In this document: positions 12,691-28,493 of the stretch, in pieces | Position numbering within the stretch: the first letter of the stretch is position 1 | How the letters are laid out: each line of letters opens with the position of its first letter | DNA from: Tetrahymena thermophila SB210 | Lineage: Eukaryota > Ciliophora > Oligohymenophorea > Hymenostomatida > Tetrahymenidae | NCBI RefSeq assembly: GCF_000189635.1 | Contig: NW_002476353.1 | Coordinates: 62,001 to 126,000, forward strand | Direction: 5' to 3' | DNA: 64,000 bases | Program-made: the position numbers and the translations under genes | The notes under the pieces: generated by a model | Told to the model about the DNA's origin: nothing | Databases searched by the model: none | What the model saw: only the letters and a program-made list of their open reading frames with translations

Positions 12691-15671
12691 ATGACAGCAT
12701 GAAATTTAAAAAGGAACACAAATTCAGTAAATTTTATAAATTTTTTAGAAATTTTAAAAATAGATTTTCCTTTTAGTACCTCAATTTTCCACATAAATCT
12801 CATTATCCAATACATTTTTAAAACTGTATCCTAATACACTGATTTACCAATATTTTTTAAAACACACTTCTAATATCAAAAAACAAAATTTCCTTGTTCA
12901 CTAAAAAATCCAATTAGAAATCTACCCCCTAAACATTATATTTAAACACTACTCTATATTATTTATTCTTTTAAATAAGAAAGAGGGTGTTTATTTATAC
13001 AAAAAATTTAAATTCAAATCATAACACTCAAATATTAATTTAATTTTTAGGCGAGATATGAATTATGGAACAATCTATATTTTTGCTAATTCTTTAAAAA
13101 ATTTAAAGAATTATATTTAATAAATAATAAAATTTATTATTTTAAATTACTCATTTATTTTTAAAATGAAATTCTATTTAATTCAATAAATATCATTTAC
13201 CATATTTACAAAATAAAAATATGCATTAAAACGTTTTTAATAATAGATATTTAAAAAAAATATTCATTTAAGAAAATATGTAATGATAAAAAGAAATAAA
13301 CAAATTTTTAGGAAAAAATATAATTATAAACAATATAAAAATATTTACCACAAATCTATTAGTAAAAGAAAGTACGTGAAATTTGATTTATATTGTATCA
13401 TAATTAATCAAAATAATTATATGGTATTTCCTAAATGTTAAGCAAATGTATCAATTCCCTATTACTTATTTAATTATAGACTTAATTTTTAAGGTTTTTT
13501 TCCCCAAAATCATCATCGTATAATTAATTCTTTTTCAAAAAGCTGAATGATTAATCATTTATTTGGGAAAAAGTTAAATTTTGAAATAAAAGATTAAATA
13601 TATTTTAAAGATAAAATCTAAATGACTTACACTTAAACTTGTTCATTTAGATAAAATAATAGTTATATAGCATAAATTATATTTAAAAGTTTGATATTTT
13701 TAATTTTTATTATAATAGAAATGTAAAACTAAATTTTTCATTTAAGAAGCTTAAAAATATTTCAATAATAAAATTTAATTATTTTATGCTCATCAATCTC
13801 TCTCATTATTGTAATAATCTATTTAAATATTATTTTTAATGCATCATTGAGCAGATAAAAAATTGACCACACTTATAAGATTATAATATTCATATTTCCT
13901 TTTTCAGTGTTTTCAAAAAGTTAGCAGTATTAAAATATCAATTATTTTATTAATGGTAATTATATCTCTAACTGTGAATTGATAAAATATAATACTTAAA
14001 TTAATGTGGCTAATAATTGAAAATTTTGATTTGTCTTAAGATTATCATTCAACAAGAACTGTAAATGACTAATATAAATATTTACCTTATTTAAATCTTT
14101 CTACACTTTACTTTTGAAATCATAGTTTTTAGAGATTTCAATAAGAACAAGGTTTTATAAAGTTTGAGTTATGTTTTTGATATGAATTAACAACTAAATT
14201 AAAAAAAGACAAAGTTAAAATATTTTTTTATTCACTCGACATATTATAATTATAGGAAAATATATTTAAATTTTTATTTACTTTTTTTTGTAAAATATAT
14301 TTAAATTTAAATAATGTAATAATCAAACAATATAGCATGTATGGTAAAGAAATCTCCATAATTTTTTTATTTTATGTTTCTTAACCAAAAGGAATATTAT
14401 CTACATCATTTCATAAAACAATTTAGGTGAATTCATGAATAAAACATTAATTTTTTTAGCTTAAATTTCATGTTATTTCTTCATTTATTCTTTAAGAGAA
14501 ATAAACTGTAACTCTTCCATATGGCTAATTTAGTGATGTTTTAGTATTTTGTAATTTTAATTACTTGGTTTATTCAAAATTCACCTGACTTACTATCTAA
14601 AACAATCTCTAATATTTAATTGTCACTTGAGAGGCATCCAGCTAAAAATATTAAATAGATTATTTTATTTACTTTTATTACAGATTACGTGTAATTATTC
14701 ATAGTGGCTAAAACTCAATTCTTTATGAACTAATCTTAAAATTTAGGTTTATGATTATAATATTAGGTTTAGAGCTGAAGTTTTTACTAAAACCTGAATT
14801 ATTTTAATATGTGGAAAATATTTAATTGGGGAGAAAATTTATCATTAAAAGTGGTAAATTTAATTTAATTATCTTTTAATCAATATGATTTTACTAATTT
14901 ACTTGATTTTTTTAATACCATTCAAATATAAGTATTGGTATTTGATACTTGCTCTCTTAAAAATATATTTTCTTCTATATTTCATGTATGTTTGACAAGT
15001 AGATTTTTCTAATTTACTAAGAAACAGATTTGCTAATCTGAGTTTGCTATTTTTTTTTTTTTACTATTAGCTCAAGCATAGATTAGATGGAATTTAATCA
15101 CATAATCAATTTTCTCTAATATTTCATCCTCAATGAATTTCACATTTATTTTAATGTAAGGTTTCCTTTAATATATTATTTAAAGTGGAAAGGGATTATT
15201 AAACTCGATGGTATATATTAAGGTATTTTGTCTAACAACTCAAATAATTCAAATATTACCAATCACTCTTTAATTAATTTTATCATAAACCAATTTCAAA
15301 ATAAGAATATAAAATTACTTTGCTACTAATTTTTATCAATGGAAGGCTTAACAATAATACAGAATATCACATATTTTTTATCTTTATGATAATTAATGAA
15401 ATATTATTAAAGATAGGTTTTTCTCTTAAATTAATATATGTTAAATTTATGGAAATATTTCTATAAAAATTTAATAATATGAATTTTATTAAAACATATT
15501 CATTTCCAGTGAGCTTTACAAATTTTTCTGTGAAATTCGGAAATAAAAGTGAATAGAAATAGACAATTTTTAATTCCTATTTGTCGAATCAATAAAGTGT
15601 AAAAAACCTGCCTCTCGAATCATGAATTACATTTGTTATAAAAATCAAAACTAAATAAGTAAAGAGAAGTA
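12691..15671. other. long AT-rich spacer between the duplicates
   Basis: About 3 kb without a gene. No long reading frame survives even with TGA as the only stop, and no TIG/G8 remnant was noticed. It holds poly-T runs (for example near 15051-15062) and simple AT sequence. In a tandem duplication this should correspond to DNA upstream of base 1, which is outside the window. Confidence 0.6.
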
Positions 15672-15983
15672 AATTAGATAGGAAATCCAATCAACAGAAT
15701 TGGATATATGATCTAAGCAAATAAATTCATAACTAAATTTTATCAACTGTAATCCATAAACATTAATAATTTAAAATTACCATTGAATTTAATAATTGAA
15801 ACTTTAGAAAAAACTATAAAAACATTAAGTGAAGATGTTGGATATAAATAAATAATTAATGATAAAAAGTAATTATAAAAACTTTGAATAAAAAAAACAC
15901 TGAAAATTAAAAATAACACTTATAAATTATAAGTTTTATATTACACTATTCATAACTACTATAAATCCACTGCTTGTATTCTA

Positions 15984-18900
15984 ATGAGAGTTACAAAAGC
16001 TTTTGGACTCATCTTGCTCATACTTGCAACTTCATGTAAATTAACTTTGACTAAAATTAAGGAATATGATTGTGTAGCAAGCTGTCTACTTTAATTCTTC
16101 TATTTTAAGTTTTTCTTATAATTCTAATATTAAAAATATTATTTTATTTGAAAAGGTATGGCTATTGAAATTGGAGCTAATGTTGACTCTGTGAGAATTC
16201 TCTCAGTTTCCACTTAAATTGATGCAGAAAATTTTTAAAGACTAGGCTCAATTAATGGTGGTACTAGACTTTACATAAAAATTGTTGGCCATGATTCACA
16301 TAACGCAGCTAATAATTCCATCTTCGTTGGACCATATCCTTGTGTTGTACCAGGTAGAATTTTAAAATATTTTTTTATTAAATAAAATTTATTATATCAA
16401 TTTATCTAAACTTAATTTAATTTGAAATATTTTTTTTTCAATTATTTCAATTATATTACAATTAAATATTCTAAGAAAAATAATTAATTAGTTCTTTGAT
16501 TTGTTCTTAATTTTTCAATTTAAAAAATTAAACCTATTTATTATTTTTAAAGTTTTTTTGTATTAATACTTTTTTTTTAACTAATTTAAATTTTATAAAA
16601 AAATAACTTATAGAAATGGGTGTCAACGAAGTTTTTATCACTTGTATTACAACTCCTGCCTATGATAGTACTAAACAATTGAGTCTTCCTGTTGTAGTTA
16701 AGGTATTGAATAGAAGTGATTCACAATGTGCATAAAGCGATGCTTCTCTATGTACTTTTTCTTATTCAGGATCTAAGACACCTATTGTTGATTTAATCAT
16801 ACCTCGTTCTATTCTCCCTAAAGTTGATGTTAATTGGTGGGGTAATTTTAAAATTGCAAACACAAATTAAATAGATAAAATGCTTATTGGAAGCTTACTT
16901 TGTGATAGATTTAATTTGGGTCTCAATGAAGATGAACCTTATAGTGGAGATTCATACAGCTCATTGACATGCTAAATAGATTACTCTCACCCAGCTGGAT
17001 TCTATGGAACTACATTTATTTCAAAGCCTGGAAAAGCCTTCAATAGAAGTAGATTAACAACAGTGCGTTCTACTAAAATTCCAACTAATCCTAATCCTTA
17101 TGACGTATAAATTGTTTCTTAATAAAATGGTAAGAGAGATCCTTAATCAATTACTTCTTAAGGTGGTATTATAACTATAAATGCCTCCGGTCTCCCATTA
17201 GAAGGATCTAACGTCTCTGTAACTTGGAACAATTCTGTATGCTAAATTTAAAGCATTTAAAATTCTTAATTGACTTGTAAGTTACCTCCAGGTCTCTCAA
17301 ACCCCACTGTTGATAATACACTCCGCTATGAATCTGGTTCTGGTGTCCGTCTCTAAATTTATAACACTGATAGTTGGGATATTAATGTTTTAATTAATCA
17401 ACTGAAAACTAATCCTTCCTCGCTTAACTTAGCTCAAGATTTAATAATTCCTACTACAGAATATAATTAACAATCAGACTAAGATGATCAAAGTAGATAA
17501 TTCTTTGTTTTTACTGGCTACTTTAACCCCCCTAGAGATGGAAATTACTAATTCTAATAATCATCATCATACACATCTTACTTCTATCTTTAATTAAGCG
17601 GTGACAGCACTGATGAAAAAACAATGACTTTAGTAACCTAAATAAAGTAATATACATCAATTAGATCACCTTACTCTGGAAGATACGATTCCTAACAATC
17701 TACTTCAGACAATCTTACTATCCCTTTAAAATAAGGATAAGCCTACTATTTCAAAATATATGCATTATCTAGTAATCCTAAAAGTTTCCATCATAGCACT
17801 GGAGTAAGAATACCTACACCTAAAGGAGATAATAATTCTTATATCAACTCAGTCAGTTAAGTTTCAAGAATAAGGATTGATTACTAATATACTAAAGAAG
17901 TTGTTACCATCACTTTCAAAGATAGAAGTATCGCTAAAAAGACTTATTTCAGCATAAACTTTATCGATCCTTTCGGTGCTCAATTGAAAAGTAAGGCCAA
18001 GTCATGGGTTGTTACTAATGAATAGTATGGAAGAGATACTACTTGTAATTAGATATAATGGCATTTTTCAAATTATAACGCAGTCAGAACTACATGCGTC
18101 TAAAAGGACATACTTGATGGCAGCAAAAACAAGATTGGTTCTATTTGGGAACTTACTTTTATAGAACACCGTAATTAAGTCTAACCTACTTTCAAATTTG
18201 ATCCTTCAACTACAGATTCTCCTGTATTTACTGTTATTACCTCACCTGGAGGTAGCTTATCAGGTACTTTCAGAATTAAGGTGAATGGTAATTATCTTTA
18301 AGTAAACAAAAGCCCTGATATTCCTTTTGACATACAAGATTGGGACTTAAACTATGCTTTCTAATAAGCTCTCAATACTACAAATATTGATTCCTCTCGT
18401 ACAGGTAATTTTGCTGATGGCGCTTAGTGGGTATTAGATTTTTATGGAATCTAAACTCCAATATTGATTGAACCCATCCAAGCTGAATCTAAGTTTGGTG
18501 GTGAAATTGGAAAGGCAACTCTTTATGTAGATACTCTTAGATAAGCATCTAACTCTATTTTATATTATCCTGCAATTGAAAATGAATTGCTAACATAACG
18601 TTCCACTTAGCCTTATGCTGCTCTTAAGATTAATGATGTCTTAACTCTTGCTTCTTTGACTAACTAGCAACTTATTGTTAATGTTTTGGCTGATGACAAA
18701 GCTATTAGCTTTACAGGTTTTACTGATGATTAGACTTCAACCCTTCAAATAACTGGAATTTCTGCACCTTTCACTCCTTAAATATCAAATTTTGTAGTAA
18801 CATACAATGGAGTTTAATGTGCCATCACTAATAAATCTACTGATGTTTGGGCAAATTAGTTGACATGCAAATATCCTTATAAAGTAGCTGGTTCTTACAA

Positions 18901-21900
18901 ACCAGAAGTTTTCTATCAATCAAATGGTTTTGCTCTCTCTACTTCAGTTAGTCCTCAATAAACTACTCCAATTATAGAATCATTAAGTTCAGACACCGTT
19001 TATAGTTTTGGTGGAGCTGATGTAACTATTGCAGGTAATTTCTTCCCTACTTCCCTAACTTCTGATTTATTGGTTACAGTTGATTCAAAACCTGCTACAA
19101 TATTATCAGTTAACAATAAATAAATTGTTATTCGTACTCCAGGCAAACTTACTCCTGGCACAGTTAATGTTGTTGTAACTTATTAAAAAATATAATCAAC
19201 TCCAAAAACTATAAAAGTAGATGACTCAAATGCAATAACAATAACTAATATTGACAAGACTGTTGTTTCTCCTGTAGATAAGACTTTAATTACTGTAACT
19301 GGTACTAATTTTGGTACTGACAAGACTAAATTAGTAGCTTTCTTAGATTAATTTGATGATTCAGGAGTATTATTAGTTTATGCAAAATATCAAGTAAATA
19401 TTGTAAGTGTAGAAAACACTAAAGTGTAAATCCTTCTTGGAGGTGGTATACCCGGTAACTACTAACTTAGAGTTGTATAAGTAGGCATTGGTAGCAATAA
19501 TCCTACTGGAGCTAATAATAAATTAGAATATAACATTATCATAAGCTCTTTCAGTATCAATAAAGTATCTGCTTTTGGAGGTGCTCAATTAGTAATAAAA
19601 GGTACTAATTTCTCAACAAATAAACCAGATAATTAAGTACTAATTAACTATGGAGCTGGAAATGACTCAGAGTTTTGTCTCATTACAGATGCTACTCCAA
19701 ATCAAATAACATGCACTCTTCCAAATATGTTCCCTCATTTCCCTAATGGAAGCACTTCATCTACTTTCTAAGTTTAAGTTTGGGGTAAGTTACTGGCATA
19801 GGCTAAAGTAGATAAAAACACACCATTTAAACCGGAATTACTTTTTGATACTTCTTTAGGTATAGCTGTAACAAGTATAGACAACAATAATCAAGGTTAT
19901 AATTCTTAATATACTATCTCAGGTACAAATATCCCTACTATGCCAAATGCCTTTTAGATAGTATTTATAGGATATGAAAGTACCTCAGTAACAATAAATT
20001 CTGTTACATCAACCGCAGTTACTTATACAACTCCTAACTTGCCTTTTGGTACTTACAGTGTTGTCCTTCGTCAATCTACAGGTGATAGTTCACCTTTTAC
20101 TGTTAATATTTATGAAAAAACTTACAGTTTGAGCCCTGCCTCACTATATACTGTTTCTAGTGCAGGTGCTGAAATCTCGCTTACAATGTCAGGTAACCTT
20201 CCTGATTAAGACCCAGCTTTTAAATTTAATGGAATAAAAGCTGAAGTTATTTCTAACAATATCCCTGCTGGCTAAGTTACTATTAGGCTTCCTCCAACTA
20301 AAGTTGGTAGTGGATATAACTTATTTTCAGTTAGAAGCCCCCTTATCCCTCTTTAAAAAGATGGTTCCCTTCCTTGGATTTAACATGAAAATACTTTCTA
20401 AGTTGTTTCTGCATAATGGGCAGTAACAAGTATTACTGTTTCAGGAACTGATATCACAATTTAAGGTACTGGAATATCTTCTTTGCAAAAAGCTTATTTA
20501 TCATATCCTTAAAATACTAAAAGCTAAATTCTTTCAACTAACATTAGCTCTAAGACGTCAACAAGCGCTACAATTTCATTTAGTATTGCCCCTGCAGGTA
20601 CATATAATCTCTACTTATTAGATGCATCTAATAATTATCCAACTATCTCAAATAATCAAGTTGTAATCAAATTGCCAAATCTAACTTCCACTTAAGTTAC
20701 CTCTTCTTATGCAGGTGGTTAATCTTTAACTATTTAAGGATCTGGATTTAATACTAATGATTTGGCATAAAACATTGTGACAATTTGTGGAAATTAAGCA
20801 AATGTTGTTAGCGCTACTTCCACAACACTCATAGTCACCACACCTGCTGCTTTCACTACTTCTTCAAGACAAGATTATAAATTTGTAGCTGATAATAATA
20901 CACCATTAAATGGTTTCACTACTTTTGGTGATGATCCTGTAGGCAATGCTTAATACCTAAATGATGGAGACCTCCTCTTTTATTATTCAAGTTCAAATTC
21001 TGCTTCTTGCTTTGCTGGATTTGATTTTGGTAGTACATAAGTAGTATTAACTAAATTCTAATTATATCCTAAATCTCAAGGTGTTATAGATGCATCTGCA
21101 TTCTTTGGTGTTATATTTTAAGGAAGTACAGATGGCTCTAACTGGAAAGATCTACTTACTATTGGAACAGATTTCCATCTTGGTAAAAATATGTACTTAG
21201 TTGATAATTTAATTTCAACTACTACAGATAGCACATTACAAAACAATTTGAAAGCAGCCTATAATAAATTTAGAATTTATGATGCATCAGGTTTATCTAA
21301 ATGTTAACTAGTTGAAATTGAGCTTTTCGGTTGGAAGCAAGCTGCTATTACTGAAGTGGGAAATACTTTAACTTGTCCTGTATCTATTTCTGTTAATAAT
21401 TCCCCTTCAGTTTCTGCTAGCTCTAATGTTGTATATGACAAAGATAAAACATTTTTAATTAATTCTGTAACACCAAATTATGGCGATGTAAGTGGAGGAA
21501 AATAGATCACTATTAATTTAGATAGAAGTCCTTCTCCATCTGCAACTATTAAAGTCTTAATTGATGGTATCGAATGTGGAACTGTTAGTTTATCATCTAG
21601 TACTATTACTTGTACTACAGGAAAAAAAACTAATACTGCTGAAAGCTCTTTAGTTGTAACCATTGATTCCTACTCTGCTGTTAATAATGGAATTTATTAT
21701 TACTATGGTAATCTTTGGTCTAATCCAGTTACTTGGGGTAATGATTTTGCTCCTATTGATGGCGATTTAGTATATGTTACAAAAGGTAGAAATCTTATTG
21801 TTGATGTTCCATATGTAGGTGTTCTCAATACTGTTGTAGTTGATAATGCATCTCTTATCTTTGCAAATGACAAAAACATTCATTTTGAAGCTCATAATAT

Positions 21901-24900
21901 ATTAGTATAATAAGGTAGAGTCATTATTGGTACTTAAGCTTCTCCTGTAACTGGTAATATTAGAATTACTATGCATGGTACTTAAGATGAAAAATAATTC
22001 CCTACTGTTGGTAATAAAGGTCTCTCTTTATATAATGGTAGCTTGGATATTTAAGGTGCCTTGCGCCCAGTCACCTGGACTGAACTTTCATAGACTGCTA
22101 AAATAGGAGACACTAGCATTTAAGTTTTCATTAAAGATCCTGGCTTTGATTGGAAAATTGGAGAAGAAATTGTTATAGCATCAACTGATTTTGCTCATAG
22201 CCATGCTGAACGTCGTGTTATAACAAATGTTTAAAAGAGTGGTGATGGAAAATATGTTACCATCTCATTCTTAGATCCTCTTCTTTCATAGCACATCAGC
22301 ATTACTGGAGAGTCCTATCAAGGAGGTAGAAAATTAGTAAATATGAGAGCTGAAGTTGGTCTTCTTACTCGTAATGTTGTTTATGAAGGTGATGATTCAT
22401 CTATTTAGACATAGTATGGTGCTCACTTAATGCTTCATGGTTCTAAGGCAAGTGCCCGTATTAGACACACTGAATTCAGACATACAGGTTAGCCAGCTAT
22501 TATTGGTAGATATCCAATTCACTTCCACATGGTTGGTGATGTTTCAGGTTCTATTGTCGAAGGTAATGCAGTTCACGACTCATTTGCAAGAGTTCTTACA
22601 ATTCATGCCACACACTATCTTCATGTTAAGAATAATGTCGGATACAATTGTGCTGGACATAATATTTTCTTAGAAGATGGTATTGAAACTAATAATGTAA
22701 TTGAAGAAAATCTTATTATTGGTACAAGATAAGTATGGTCAATGCTCTAATCAGATATCACTGCTGCTTCTTATTGGATTACCAATCCTCTCAATACAGT
22801 TGTTAATAACAGAGCTGCAGGAGGTGATTTCTATGGTTTCTGGTATGAAATTAAAGAACACCCTGATGGCCCATCTGCTAGAAATGATATTTGCCCTCAA
22901 GGTATGGCTCTTGGTAAGTTCGATGGTAATGTTGCTCACTCCTATGATCGTTTTGGTTTGAGAATATTTGTTTTGACTAATCTTAAAAATCCATGCTCTC
23001 CATATAGAGATGATTCAAAACCTAATCCATTCGTTGATAACCCTTCATTCACTATCACATGGAAAAATTTTGTTTCATACAGAAATCATGAAGACGGTGT
23101 CTTAGCTGAAGAAGTAGGAAATATGATCTTTGATAATTTCTCTTTACTGGATAATAAATAATCTGGCTTCAATGTTTATCTTACTAATAGAACAGATGAG
23201 GAAGTAATTTTAAGAAACTCCTTAATTGTAGGAAAATCACTTGGTAATCCTGCTGATGATTCTGACCTTGAAAATACTCGTGGTTTAATTACTCCTCGTA
23301 CAGATGGCTTTAGAGTTGAAAGTACACACTTTGCTAACTTTGATAAAAAAATGACTGTTTTCTAATCTTGTTCATTCTGCTGGAACTTCAAGAAATGGGT
23401 ATAAGGTGGTAAACTTACCAAATTTATTGATATATCTTATGCTAATATTAACTCTAATAAAATCTTTTGGGAAAATTGGCGCAGAGAAATCTATTAAGAT
23501 CTTGATGGCAGTTTATCAGGAAGAGGAAAACCTTCATGGATTACACCTTCAGGTCCCCATCTCAAATCTTAAATTGCATGTGCTACTACAAGTGATGAGA
23601 ATAACTAATGGGATGATGGTGTTATTTGTACCTAATAAGTAGTAAGAATAGAATTTTCAAACCCTGAAAAATTAGATGATCTTTTAACTAAATCTCTTTA
23701 TGTTAAACCATGCGACTCAAACGGAAATCCTTTGGGTGGAAATACAGATGCTGATTACTATATATCTAAGACTGTAAATATTAAAAATCATGCTAATGAT
23801 CTGTCACATGGTTTTGTTGGTACTTTCCTTACAGGTCAAATCTTTTCAGTTTAATGGGAATTATCATAGATAGATTTTACTCATTTCTCTGTTTAACTTT
23901 CTCCATACCACACAGGCACAGGAGCATCTGATACAGTTTTATTAAGATTCCCTTACTCAGATTTTAGAGAAACGTGGGAAATATTCTCAATGGTTGCTAA
24001 TAAGAATGGTTCTCCTTACAAAAATATTACAAATGATTAAAATACTGCTAAATTAGATACTCTTAAGAAATTAAACTGTTAGCATGGAGATTGGTACAAC
24101 GATGTTACTGGTAAAGCTATGTACCTCTGTTTAAATGGTAATGGTAGAACTAAAGCTACTACAAATTAATACTTAGAACGTACAGATGTTAATGCACTTA
24201 AGTGTAAGGTTGGATGTCCTTTACCTCCTGGATAATGCATAAAAGATGGTTAACCTAGAAAAATTAGTGATGTTAAATCTTGGTAAGGCATAAAGGTGGA
24301 TGGTATTAATGGTGATATTGTTAATGCAGTAGGAGCAACAACTTTAGTTATTCCTTGCCCTTGGGAAATTTTAGTTGATTAAGATTTGACTCAATTCAGC
24401 TAAATTATTGTTTAAGGTAATTTGCGTATTGATTATACTTAAAATATTAATATATCTGCTGATGCAATATGGTTAAAGGGTGGTCTTTTTATTGCAGAAG
24501 GTGCCACTGCTGGAAGTCCTTACACTAAAAAATTGACAATAAAACTTACAGGGAATAGAGATTAATAGACTCAATTCATTGTTGATAACACAATCGAAGT
24601 TGGTAATAAGGTCATTCTTAATACTGGTAACTTTACTTTGCTTGGTAATCCTCCCGCTTCTACAGTAGCTCGTTTAACTAATCCTCTTAACCCAGGTTCT
24701 ACCACAATTAATGTTTCAGATACTACTGGTTGGTAAGTTGGTGATAAAATTGCTATAGCTCCTACTTAATTGGATGGTACTTAGAATGAAGAGTTTACTA
24801 TTACTGCTGTTTCTGGTAACACAGTAACTTTGAGTGCTCCTTCAAAGTACTATCACTATGGTGCAAGTGGTGTAACTCTTTCTGAAACATGGGGCTCTTA

Positions 24901-27574
24901 TACTTAATAATTAGATCTCCGTGCTCAAGTTGTTTACTTATCTCGTAACATTAGAATTATAGGTTCTACTCCTACTTAAGGAATAGCATGGGGATGTCGA
25001 GTTCTCAATTTTTATTGGTAGATTGTTGCAGACAAAAATGGTAACGCACTTCCAGATGATTAATAACTTCATATGAGAGGTATCTTAAATTGGAATGGTG
25101 TAGAAATGGATAACTGTGGTCAAGCTGATTCAGTTCGAGGTGGTCTTGATTTCTAAAAATTAGGTTCTGATGATAAAAATTAAATTGTGAGCAAAGTAAA
25201 TAATTCTGCTATTCACAATTGTCCTGGCTATTGTGTTAATATTGAAGAATCTTCATATGTTCAAATTATAAATACAAGTTTATATAATGGCCGTCCCATT
25301 TTAATGAGAATTAAGAATGTTAATAATATAGCTGTTTCTAATAATAGTTTTGTTGCTGCACGTAAACGTGACTATCCTTATGATGTTATAGGAATGTTAT
25401 ATGATATGAATACTGCGATCTACTTCTTATCTCCATAAGATCCAATAGTTGATAATATTTTAATTAACAATAACCAGATTTAAGGTTCTGAAGGTCCTTG
25501 TGCTGTTTTACCTCATACTAGCTGTGATAATGCTGGTAAAATTACAACAAGGGTAGGTGTCTATGGAAACTAAGTATAAACATGTTTAGTGGGTGCCATG
25601 TTCAAAAGAAATAATTTAGGTTGCTAATGGGCTGGTAAAATAGCAGTTGCTCGTTCAACAAAAGGTGTATTGGTTAATCCAGAAAATCCTGGAATTGTCA
25701 TTGAACATGTTCTTGGTGTTGAATCGGATCGTTCTGTAATTTTACGTTTTGCTAATGAAGGTTAACATAATGTAGGCCAATTTAAAAACTCAGCATTATA
25801 TGGTGTGGCTATTACTAATGATCCAACTGCATATGATAGTAAAGAAAAAGCTTAAGTATGCTCAAATGGCACTGGTGCTCAAAATTTGGTTGTTACTAAG
25901 GGTGGTGAAGATTTCCCTCTCAAGATTATGCCTCTTGCGTTTGATGTTATTTGTAATTCAGAAGTTTTTGATGCCTCCTTGTACCAAACAAATGTTAAAT
26001 ATGTCAACTTTAAGAAGACATATACTGATGCTAACTTATCAAATTGTAGTAATAACTTTATGATGGCTACTCATCCAGGTGCCTCCGATGCTACTGCTGG
26101 TACTTATAATACTAATGTCTCTTGCGTTAATTGTGATACAGAAGCTTACTTTAATTTCTTGTCTCCTAATCCTGCTTGGAATGGTTGGTTTGGTGGTTGT
26201 GGTCTTTTCTTGTGTACTGGACCTGAAAATGTTCTTAATGTTGATTTTACTGGAAGCTTATTCAAGGGTATTCCTTCTACAGCTATTTCCCATAATGATG
26301 GAATAACAACAAATAAGTGTCAACTCTAGAAAAATTGGAATAATGCTTATTCTTGCTCAGGTACAGAATATGTCTAATTAGAATGGGAATCATAAGCTCC
26401 AGATCACAATAAAAGATCTACTGCTCCTGTTTATGTAACTTCTCTTGATGGCACTTACAAGAATAAGATTAATTTGTTTAGAGAATGGACATGGGATGGT
26501 AACGAGCCTATGAATTTGAGAGATAATAGATATCTTGCAACAGCTCTTGTTGGTACTATATATAAGGTTGAGTATAACGGACTTAATCCTTATAATATCT
26601 TCCACAGAATTTAATAAAGAACAAATGACAATATAGGTGAAGCTGATAAATGGGTAATTTTTACATACACATACCAAGTTCCTATGAACATCGAAGTTTC
26701 TATAGATGGTGGAAAGGTAGTTGATCCTTACTTAGTATCTGACAATGTTGACCTCTCCAAAAAGGCTGATATATGTGGTGCTAATATTTATGACTGGTAA
26801 ACTCATACTGTATAATTTGTAATCAATGGTAGAGCTGATTGTCTTGTACGTGTCTAAGTATTAGATACTGTTCGTATTCGTGTTAAGGTAGTCTTAAAAG
26901 TTGAAGAATTCTTCTCTGAAACTAATAAGGCTAGCTTTATTTCTAAGGTTGCGGCCTTTTTAGGAATAGCTGATTACTCGCGAATCAAAGTTGTTGGTGC
27001 TAATACTTAACAAAATAGATTCCTTTAAGGTTCTAACCCAGCTAATACACAATCCTCATTTGAAATAATACTTGATATTACAAATAAACCTACTGATTCA
27101 GTTTCTAAGGATGCTGCAACTGTCTTTAAGGACCTTAATGATAGGGCTAATAAGCTTAAGGCAGCTTTGGATTCTAATTCAGTTCCTGGACTTAATCCAA
27201 ACACCTATTATGTAACAGCTTCAGAAGTTATGGTATCCACAGATTCAAATGGAGGTATTTATGGAAAAAATAGTAACCCAGACTAAGCAATTGTCTAATA
27301 ATCTTCTTCTTCTAGTTCAAATAACACTCTTGCTATTATTCTTGGAGTTATTATTGGTCTAGTTGTTGTAGCTATAACAGTTGTTGGCTTCTTTGCTTAT
27401 AAGAGATACCAAAAAAGAAAGGCTTTATCAGTACAAAGCGCTGAAATTGATCACTCTGTAGATCAAGCTGCTCCACAAAGAGAGACTGCAAAGGTTCATC
27501 CTGCAGCTTTGGACCCTTCTCATGATTAATTACAAGACAAGGTTAATAATTCAGCAGCTCCTTTCTAATCATGA
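15984..27574 (+). CDS. PKHD1L1/fibrocystin-L-like giant surface protein, copy 2
   Basis: Exons 15984-16035, 16156-16353 and 16614-27574 (52, 198 and 10961 nt) encode 3736 aa, stop TGA. Exons 1 and 2 have exactly the same lengths and phases as in copy 1, so both introns predate the duplication. The domain order is the same: signal peptide, TIG-like units, F5/8C-like segment, G8, CEMIP/TMEM2-like block, second G8, second beta-helix, membrane segment, basic tail. Length differences include an extra Gly codon (NYGAGNDSEF against NYGANDSEF) and one extra Ser just before the membrane segment. The frame was checked at many points and no in-frame TGA was noticed, so it appears functional. The tail before and after the membrane segment is highly conserved between copies, which suggests selection on the cytoplasmic part. 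Confidence 0.9.
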
Positions 27575-28493
27575 TTATAAATATATAATTTTACATTATA
27601 TTAAAATTTTATAAATATATAATACATTTTTTTTATTTCAGTAAAACATAAATATCTTGATTAATTTTATATTATCAATTGATATTTTATAAACTTTAAA
27701 ATTAATTAAATATGTTTAAAATTGATAAAAATAAGTAAATATTAGTTGCATTTCTATTTTCTATTATGAAAATATTCAATAAAATCCTTTATGAAATAAT
27801 TATATAAATAATTTAACAATAAATTTAAACTTGTAAAATTTAATATTCATATATCTTAATACTGATAAATTTTTAATATATTTGAAATTATAAAAATTAA
27901 TTTGTTCATTTAAAAAAATAAATTATTATTAAATATAATTATTTTCATTTAGTTTATTCATTTCTCCGTCATTTCTAATATTCATTAAAAAATAAATTTA
28001 ATTGAACATTAAATTTTAATAATTTATATTAGATTTTTTTTTGAGATTAATTTATTGATTAATTTTAAATTTTATTGAGTTTGATAAACTTAATTATAAA
28101 ATTTAAAACCATCAAATATTCTTATTTTTATTAAATTTTATTTTTAAAAAATGATAAAATTAAGTAGATGTTGGCCTAATTTCTATTTTATTAAATTAAA
28201 TCTTTACTACTAGATAAAATAAACACAAAAACAAAAATTTAAAATCTTTTTTTATATTTTATATGAATGCAAATAAACATTTTATTTGATTTTTTATGGG
28301 TAATTATTCTAAATCAAAATAATATTAAAAAATTATATCAAAAATTTTTGTTTGTTATTCATTGTTTAGCTAATCAAAAATTATTTTGAGAAGCTATATT
28401 GATTGTATTTTACCATAATATTGATATAATCTGATTTAATTAAAAAATAATATTTCTTATTATTTTCAAAGTAAAGAGTTTTATTTATTTTAA
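27575..28493. other. intergenic; 3' flank of copy 2 and 5' flank of the coiled-coil gene
   Basis: AT-rich, no gene. It should carry the 3' UTR of copy 2 and the promoter of the gene starting at 28494. The last ~100 nt before that start are the better conserved part when compared with the decayed copy at 12420-12527, including ATTGATATAATCTGATTTAA. Confidence 0.55.
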